A DNA stretch of 64,000 nucleotides from M3007 sp044350425 (GTDB lineage Bacteria; Bacteroidota; Bacteroidia; Chitinophagales; Saprospiraceae): the NCBI GenBank assembly GCA_044350425.1, contig JBILHS010000014.1, forward strand, positions 4,844 to 68,843. The letters are read 5' to 3'. Positions 59,694 to 64,000 of the stretch are shown in pieces. The translations under genes were made by a program, and so were the position numbers. How positions within the stretch are numbered: position 1 is the stretch's first letter; each line of letters starts with the position of its first letter. A model generated the notes under the pieces. It made no database searches. It was not told where the DNA came from and saw nothing but the letters and a program-made list of their open reading frames with translations.

Positions 59694-60056
59694 TTAAACC
59701 CTTAAAGGGTAAGTCATAGGAAACTCAGCAACGTGGAACGAAATACAAATCGTAGGGTTGCCGGGCAAACCAAGCGTGATTTTGATGTATATCTCGTGGC
59801 GCTTTACCAGCTTACCAAAGACCCACATTTCGGAGCCACCGTAGAAGATTTCAGGTAATGGCCCCTCAGAATAGTCTTCGATGGCTAAATCAGCGAGGAT
59901 TTCTTTTACGTCATTGACAGTGATTTCAAGGTCAGCAAGGGTTTGCGTGTTTTTATGTCGATCGTTCCTAAAAATCACACCCCAAATACCAAGTTTCACT
60001 TTAAAGTTGTCTAAAAAAAACGCAATTTGAACAGTTTGTTCCATAGCCATATACAA
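59694..60056 (-). CDS. MqsR-like toxin of a type II toxin-antitoxin pair
   Basis: The ~120-residue protein contains 'KNTQTLADLEITVNDVKEIL', 'EDYSEGPLPE', 'MWVFGKLVKRHEIYIKI' and 'ICISFHVAEFPMTYPL'. This matches proteins usually annotated as MqsR-family toxins next to MqsA-like antitoxins; the 'EIYIKI' strand and central 'DYSEGP' are shared landmarks. Two starts are possible (60056 or ATG at 60044). Known MqsR is a ribosome-dependent or free mRNA interferase with GCU preference; I infer a similar role. It is cotranscribed with the antitoxin gene. Confidence 0.72.
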   Translation of the reverse strand: MYMAMEQTVQIAFFLDNFKVKLGIWGVIFRNDRHKNTQTLADLEITVNDVKEILADLAIEDYSEGPLPEIFYGGSEMWVFGKLVKRHEIYIKITLGLPGNPTICISFHVAEFPMTYPLRV

Positions 60057-60148
60057 GGGCTTTTGATTTGCTTGCTCTATAAGCAGACAAGGTTGATGAA
60101 TTATGACCTTTCATGAGTGGAACTGGATTAAAACATTATTTAGTCGTG

Positions 60149-60190
60149 CAAAGGTAAGTAAAAAATTTATAAATCACTTTAAAGTGATTT
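60149..60190 (-). promoter_or_regulatory. Toxin-antitoxin promoter with 20-bp palindromic operator
   Basis: On the minus strand TACCTTTG (60149-60156) matches the -7 box. The perfect palindrome AAATCACTTTAAAGTGATTT (60171-60190) covers the place of the -33 box, the classic layout for autorepression by an HTH antitoxin. It could also act as a short terminator hairpin for the upstream restriction-modification gene. Confidence 0.6.
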
Positions 60191-60225
60191 TATTTGAAAA
60201 AATTTATTTTATGCTTTTATGGTTT

Positions 60226-61380
60226 TTACTCCACCCGCACACAATCCTCTGAAACCAACCCCGCCCGCAAATGCGCCGCCACACCCGGTTTAGTAGCCAT
60301 AGTTCCTGCCGCCGCCACTGCCGCGTTCAAATCCAGTAGCCGCTGCAAAATACCCCCCATATCACTGGGTGAAAGTTCCGGCCAACCGTAGGCTGCCAGC
60401 ACCGCCCGATCAAGGGCTTCCTGCGCATCACGGAGCGGGTTTTTCCCGGGCTTGTCTAGCGTGCGGTATAAGTCACGGAGATTAAGATGACCCCGGCTCA
60501 TATAGTCGTGGCGGAGATCGCGCAGGGCTTTGGCGGCCTTGCCCACCGCAAGGATTTGTACCTCACTGGGTTGCTGCGGCCAGGGGAACGTGTCCCAGAC
60601 CGACTCGGTAGTGTAACGAAAGTCACCCTTCATCGTTGAGCACTTTTCCTTAAACCATAGAAAATGAAGCCCCGATGAAATGATGCCGAACGAGTAGTCA
60701 TCGTCCAACGTGAAGACCATGAGCGCATCGTTGGGTTGAATTTCAGAAGAAATAAACTCAAAAATCGGCCGCTTCGTCACTCGTGAGCAGGCAATATATC
60801 TTGGCAGTTGTCGGATGGCTTGAAGCATCTCTCGCCGTCCCCACACGAGTTTCCACCACGAGTTATAAAAGTTGATGTGGTGTTTATTCACTTTGGCCTT
60901 TGAGTTTTTCTCCAAGGCCACGCGGTTTTCTGCATCTTGCGCTTCGGCTTTTGTCTTTTTATCGGGTAAAACTTTGGCCTCCACGATTTTATAAAGTTCC
61001 CTGAAAGATGAGGCCTCAATGATGTCTTTTTCCGTAAAATCAATTACATACCTTCCGGGCTGGCCGCCCAAATTGGACAGCAATTCATCGCCAATAAGGA
61101 AAGGTCGCAGCACTTCGGCGTATTCAGGATGAGATTTCAGGATTTTTAGCCCATCCACTTTTTCCAGCAAAAAGCCTTCGTGGCCGTGTGTTTGACCCTG
61201 AAATACGCACTTAGGGCTTGTATTGCAGGACAGAACCTGCGCTCCGGCCAGATCAATTTGCAGCGAGAGGCTGCTGTTGATGTGCGGCACTATTTGGGCA
61301 CTGAGCGTCTTGTCCGGGTTTTCAGTATAGAGCACTTTCGGTCCTGGCTCCTGGCCTTTTTTCCAATTTACAATGCTCAC
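60226..61380 (-). CDS. MmeI-type restriction-modification enzyme, C-terminal part (after premature stop)
   Basis: This frame (nominal GTG at 61380) is the direct continuation of the gene at 61408-63096: both are in the same frame and only one TAG (61408-61410) separates them. Reading through gives 'AVSS' - stop - 'DWSGEAAVYVSIVNW', the usual junction of the methyltransferase and target-recognition domains. This part (384 aa) holds the recognition domain ('RPFLIGDELLSN', 'IACSRVTKRPIFEFI', 'TESVWDTFPWPQQP') and C-terminal helices ('DRAVLAAYGW'). Without fusion to the N-terminal part it should be inactive unless TAG is suppressed. Confidence 0.85.
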   Translation of the reverse strand: MSIVNWKKGQEPGPKVLYTENPDKTLSAQIVPHINSSLSLQIDLAGAQVLSCNTSPKCVFQGQTHGHEGFLLEKVDGLKILKSHPEYAEVLRPFLIGDELLSNLGGQPGRYVIDFTEKDIIEASSFRELYKIVEAKVLPDKKTKAEAQDAENRVALEKNSKAKVNKHHINFYNSWWKLVWGRREMLQAIRQLPRYIACSRVTKRPIFEFISSEIQPNDALMVFTLDDDYSFGIISSGLHFLWFKEKCSTMKGDFRYTTESVWDTFPWPQQPSEVQILAVGKAAKALRDLRHDYMSRGHLNLRDLYRTLDKPGKNPLRDAQEALDRAVLAAYGWPELSPSDMGGILQRLLDLNAAVAAAGTMATKPGVAAHLRAGLVSEDCVRVE

Positions 61381-61407
61381 ATAAACGGCGGCTTCGCCCG
61401 ACCAATC

Positions 61408-63096
61408 CTACGACGATACCGCGTTGGTGATGGTGCCACCGTGTTGTACAATGTAGTCGAGGCTGCTTACCCGGCTGTTGTTCTGACGGATGGTATTGGT
61501 ACCCACCAAGCCTGCATAGCCATCCTCAGGCAAGTGCTGATGGGCTTTGTAAAACCAGTATACACAGAAATCGGCACGACCATTTACTTCGGGGTAAGCT
61601 GCACGGAGGCGGTTGAGGTATTCAACACCGAACTCTTGTTGCATTTTGTTTTTGGACTGGTAGGGCGGGTTGCCGATAATGGCTTCGCAGGCCGGCCAGT
61701 CGGTGAAAAGCGCATCGGCGCAACGAATGTTTGCATCCAAATTATCCAAAGGGAGCGCAGCATCGTGAATATCAAAGGCTTCACGGACAGAAATTTCTTT
61801 AGCGATCATCAGGGTAACTTTGGCCAATTCGACGGCGTATTCATTCACATCGAGACCAAAGAATTGGCGGGTGCTGACGAATGGTTCGTTTTGCAAAAAC
61901 TCGCTGAGGCGTTTGGCATCCTCCCGATTGGTGGAGCGTTCCCGGATACGAGCAAGCAGGTTTTTCTCCAGCAGTTTCATCTCCTTGAAAGCAATAAAAA
62001 GGAAATTACCTGAGCCACAGGCAGGATCTAGTATCTGAAAATGGCGGAGCTCGCGCAACAGTTCATACTGCTCATCAAGCGTATCGGATTCCTCAATACG
62101 TTGCAACCAAGGGTCCGTGATGGTGGGAGCAACTACTTTCTTAATGTCCTGCTCATAGGTGTAGTGGGCGCCGAGGTTATGCCGCAAACCTTTTTTGGTA
62201 TTCTCAATGCCTGCCTCAAAAATAGAACCGAAGATAGCAGGGCTTACATTTTGCCACTCGAATGAAGCAGCATTTTCGAGACAGTTGAGTTCGTATTCGT
62301 TGAGCTCGAGTGGTTGAACGCGGTCGAAAATACCACCATTAAAGTAAGGGGTGTCTTTAAACCGACCCGCAGGCGTCTGGCCTGGCGTGTTCATTTCGCG
62401 GAATAAGCCTCCGATGGCATCGTAGGCTGAAGCCTGACCACTCAGACTGTCTTTTACCATTTTAGTAAAAAGCAAATCAGGCAGCAAATCAGCGTCTTCG
62501 GCGAACATAGCTACTACGCATTGCAGACAAAAACGGAGTGCTTCTTCTTCTGGAATTCTGCGACGAAGCATGGATTCGTACACACCAGCCACTTGCTCGG
62601 CCGCTTTTTTGGTGACATCACTCCGATTGACGCTAAAAATAGGATTTTCTTCACGAGGCAGCAAAAAACCGAATGCCTCTGAGTGATCGGCCAATTGATC
62701 AAGCAATACTTTGTCCAATGGCTCGTATATGTTCACATCAAAATCGTAAATCCAGAATTCGTCGAAATTGCAAAGCACAACATACCGTGGACGGTTTGGC
62801 ACGAGTTGTTGCCAATAGCTGAATGCTTGCTGGTAATGAAGTTCAAGTTTTTCGCCCGATTTTTTCATTTCAACCAGCACGCGTGGTTTCCACACAAGAT
62901 CTGCAAAAGACGTAGCGCGACGGGTTTCGTTTTTGATTCGAAATTCACAGGTTGCCCCGGCTCCTTTTAATCCTTCGGAAAAGCCAAAAGCTGTAAACAA
63001 CCGATCAAGAAAAATCTGAGCTTCGCCTTTTTCATCACCTCGAAGGTGCTGACGGCAATAGCGTGTGAAGTCGGCAAGTGATTGCTGGAGCGACAT
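61408..63096 (-). CDS. MmeI-type restriction-modification enzyme, N-terminal nuclease and methylase part
   Basis: The 562 residues hold an N-terminal PD-ExK-like nuclease site ('SFADLVWKPRVLVEMKKSG', Asp..Glu-x-Lys), a helical connector and an N6-adenine methylase with SAM motif 'DPACGSGNFLF' and catalytic 'NPPY'. The domain order is that of MmeI-type (type IIL/IIG) single-chain enzymes, in which one polypeptide cuts and methylates one strand. The frame stops at a TAG that replaces a codon (probably CAG, Gln) before the recognition domain. It lies next to a toxin-antitoxin pair, which makes a small defence patch. Confidence 0.88.
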   Translation of the reverse strand: MSLQQSLADFTRYCRQHLRGDEKGEAQIFLDRLFTAFGFSEGLKGAGATCEFRIKNETRRATSFADLVWKPRVLVEMKKSGEKLELHYQQAFSYWQQLVPNRPRYVVLCNFDEFWIYDFDVNIYEPLDKVLLDQLADHSEAFGFLLPREENPIFSVNRSDVTKKAAEQVAGVYESMLRRRIPEEEALRFCLQCVVAMFAEDADLLPDLLFTKMVKDSLSGQASAYDAIGGLFREMNTPGQTPAGRFKDTPYFNGGIFDRVQPLELNEYELNCLENAASFEWQNVSPAIFGSIFEAGIENTKKGLRHNLGAHYTYEQDIKKVVAPTITDPWLQRIEESDTLDEQYELLRELRHFQILDPACGSGNFLFIAFKEMKLLEKNLLARIRERSTNREDAKRLSEFLQNEPFVSTRQFFGLDVNEYAVELAKVTLMIAKEISVREAFDIHDAALPLDNLDANIRCADALFTDWPACEAIIGNPPYQSKNKMQQEFGVEYLNRLRAAYPEVNGRADFCVYWFYKAHQHLPEDGYAGLVGTNTIRQNNSRVSSLDYIVQHGGTITNAVSS

Positions 63097-63257
63097 TGGA
63101 ATGGGTTTTTAAAATTCAAAAGGCAAGGTAAAGCTCCAATTTCATTACATTGTAATCAATTGATTAATAGTATGCCAATTGCAAATTTGACACCTTATTT
63201 TTAGATCAACGCGTTAACATTTTCAGCATTATTGTTTTTTCCCACAATCTTTGCACC

Positions 63258-64000
63258 ATGGCTCAAATCAACTGGGTATTTCTCGACGATTCAGGAGGTC
63301 GCCACAAAGTGGGGCTTTATCATGGCGACCGTTCGGGACACGTCATGATCCATTGCAATATGAAGGTCATGCAGGTTGATTTTTCAGTAAAGGACAGTAA
63401 GATGTACTCGTTTTTTATTGAGGATGAACTCATCGAAGTTATCCTGGAGAAAAAAAACGGGGTATTTGGCTACGAATTTCGGGTCAATAAAAAAGCAGAT
63501 ACTCCCCGCAACAAGGTCAGACGGGTCACAGAAGGAAAGACCCGAAAATACCTGGCCCTGACCGTAGGCGGTCTGTTGTTGCTGCTGGGTACCGCCTTCT
63601 TTGGGCTTAAATGGTTTGGTGAAATACAGGAAGCTAAAAGGATGGCTTCTACCAGCATCGTGAGCAAATACAGTCGGAAAAACATGGAACAATTGTCCCG
63701 CGAAGGCAAGCGGACCGTGGCACGGCTACACCTCGTGCATCAGGATGATTCCAATAATCAGAAGATCAGTTACACTTTACTGGGCGTGGATAGCCTCATG
63801 GAGCAGGGCGATTTTACAGTGGCAGCGATGGATCCTATTCTCCTGCCCAGCGGCTTCCCTTTCAGCGAAGGAGACGCTTTTGAGGCGATCTACCTGCCCG
63901 GCGATCCGCAGGTGCACCGGGTTGATTTTTTTCAACCTACCCGCGCTACCACCACCACTTATCTGAGGCTGGCCACCGAAGCCGAGCTTAAGTACAATCC
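63258..64000 (+). CDS. Single-pass membrane protein, 3' end outside window
   Basis: From ATG at 63258 the frame stays open to the window edge (at least 247 codons). It starts 'MAQINWVFLDDSGGRHKVGLYHGDRSGH', given as a landmark for the first 28 residues. A basic segment and one transmembrane helix follow (~residues 96-118, 'LALTVGGLLLLLGTAFFGL'), and then a soluble domain. The N-terminal ~85 residues look like a small beta domain inside the cell. I do not recognise the family. Confidence 0.75.
   Translation, partial: MAQINWVFLDDSGGRHKVGLYHGDRSGHVMIHCNMKVMQVDFSVKDSKMYSFFIEDELIEVILEKKNGVFGYEFRVNKKADTPRNKVRRVTEGKTRKYLALTVGGLLLLLGTAFFGLKWFGEIQEAKRMASTSIVSKYSRKNMEQLSREGKRTVARLHLVHQDDSNNQKISYTLLGVDSLMEQGDFTVAAMDPILLPSGFPFSEGDAFEAIYLPGDPQVHRVDFFQPTRATTTTYLRLATEAELKYN

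Noticed and set aside
1..64000. tRNA and rRNA genes
   Set aside because: No cloverleaf with a T-loop GTTCGA-type core or rRNA-conserved stretch was noticed by eye; a covariance search (tRNAscan-type) would be decisive.

Overview
The window reads as a chromosomal segment of a Bacteroidota bacterium, most likely from the Saprospiria (Haliscomenobacter/Lewinella-like). The evidence is several secreted proteins ending in type IX secretion (T9SS) sorting domains, a dockerin-bearing surface protein with HYR-like repeats, DUF5723 and OmpA-family envelope proteins, TAnnTTTG-type promoters, and little sign of Shine-Dalgarno sequences. No rRNA or tRNA gene was seen.

Layout. 1-5 kb: end of a T9SS cargo protein, a dockerin surface protein and a long acyl-CoA dehydrogenase. 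4-7.5 kb: a sugar-uptake pair (SLC45-like transporter plus GH13_4 amylosucrase). 7.6-13.4 kb: a von Willebrand A protein with a TonB-plug-like N-terminus, a TPR protein, small unknowns and a tandem universal stress protein. 13.6-25.2 kb: a more AT-rich island. It holds a ChbG-like lipoprotein, an APS-kinase/nucleotidyltransferase fusion, a sulfotransferase, an M19-like peptidase, a lipid desaturase, a YghO-like GNAT, SDRs (one truncated), two CerR-like extended SDRs and a CPBP membrane protein. This looks like a lipid-modification cluster, possibly for a sulfated sphingolipid-like product. 25.5-28.4 kb: the conserved rplM-rpsI-rpsB-tsf operon. 28.7-38.9 kb: an efflux-type adaptor, a DUF58 protein, nspC, an envelope lipoprotein with its DUF5723 neighbour, a YheT-type hydrolase and a frameshifted gene. 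39-46.9 kb: alaS, a 1244-residue cytochrome c / PA14 / beta-propeller / DUF1080 fusion, and a BNR-repeat lipoprotein. 47-48.4 kb: an IS4-family insertion sequence. 48.4-58.6 kb: T9SS cargo, a secreted lipase, a multi-domain glycosyltransferase, dcd, an OmpA-family protein and ugd. 58.6-63.1 kb: a defence patch with an MqsR-like toxin, a Panacea-domain antitoxin and an MmeI-type restriction-modification gene split by a single in-frame stop. The window ends inside a single-pass membrane protein.

The most unusual signal is not a gene. Inverted repeats sit at or across gene ends throughout the window. Their architecture is shared (long arms, often touching a stop codon) but most arm sequences are private to one locus. 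Two of them, at 5457-5524 (perfect, 68 bp) and 41754-41843 (90 bp, one mismatched pair), share a core of about 30 bp while their outer arms mirror the local flank. Another palindrome is inserted in frame inside a glycosyltransferase gene. Two MITE-like elements and recurrent dispersed repeats (541/38982 and 47016/54468) add to this.
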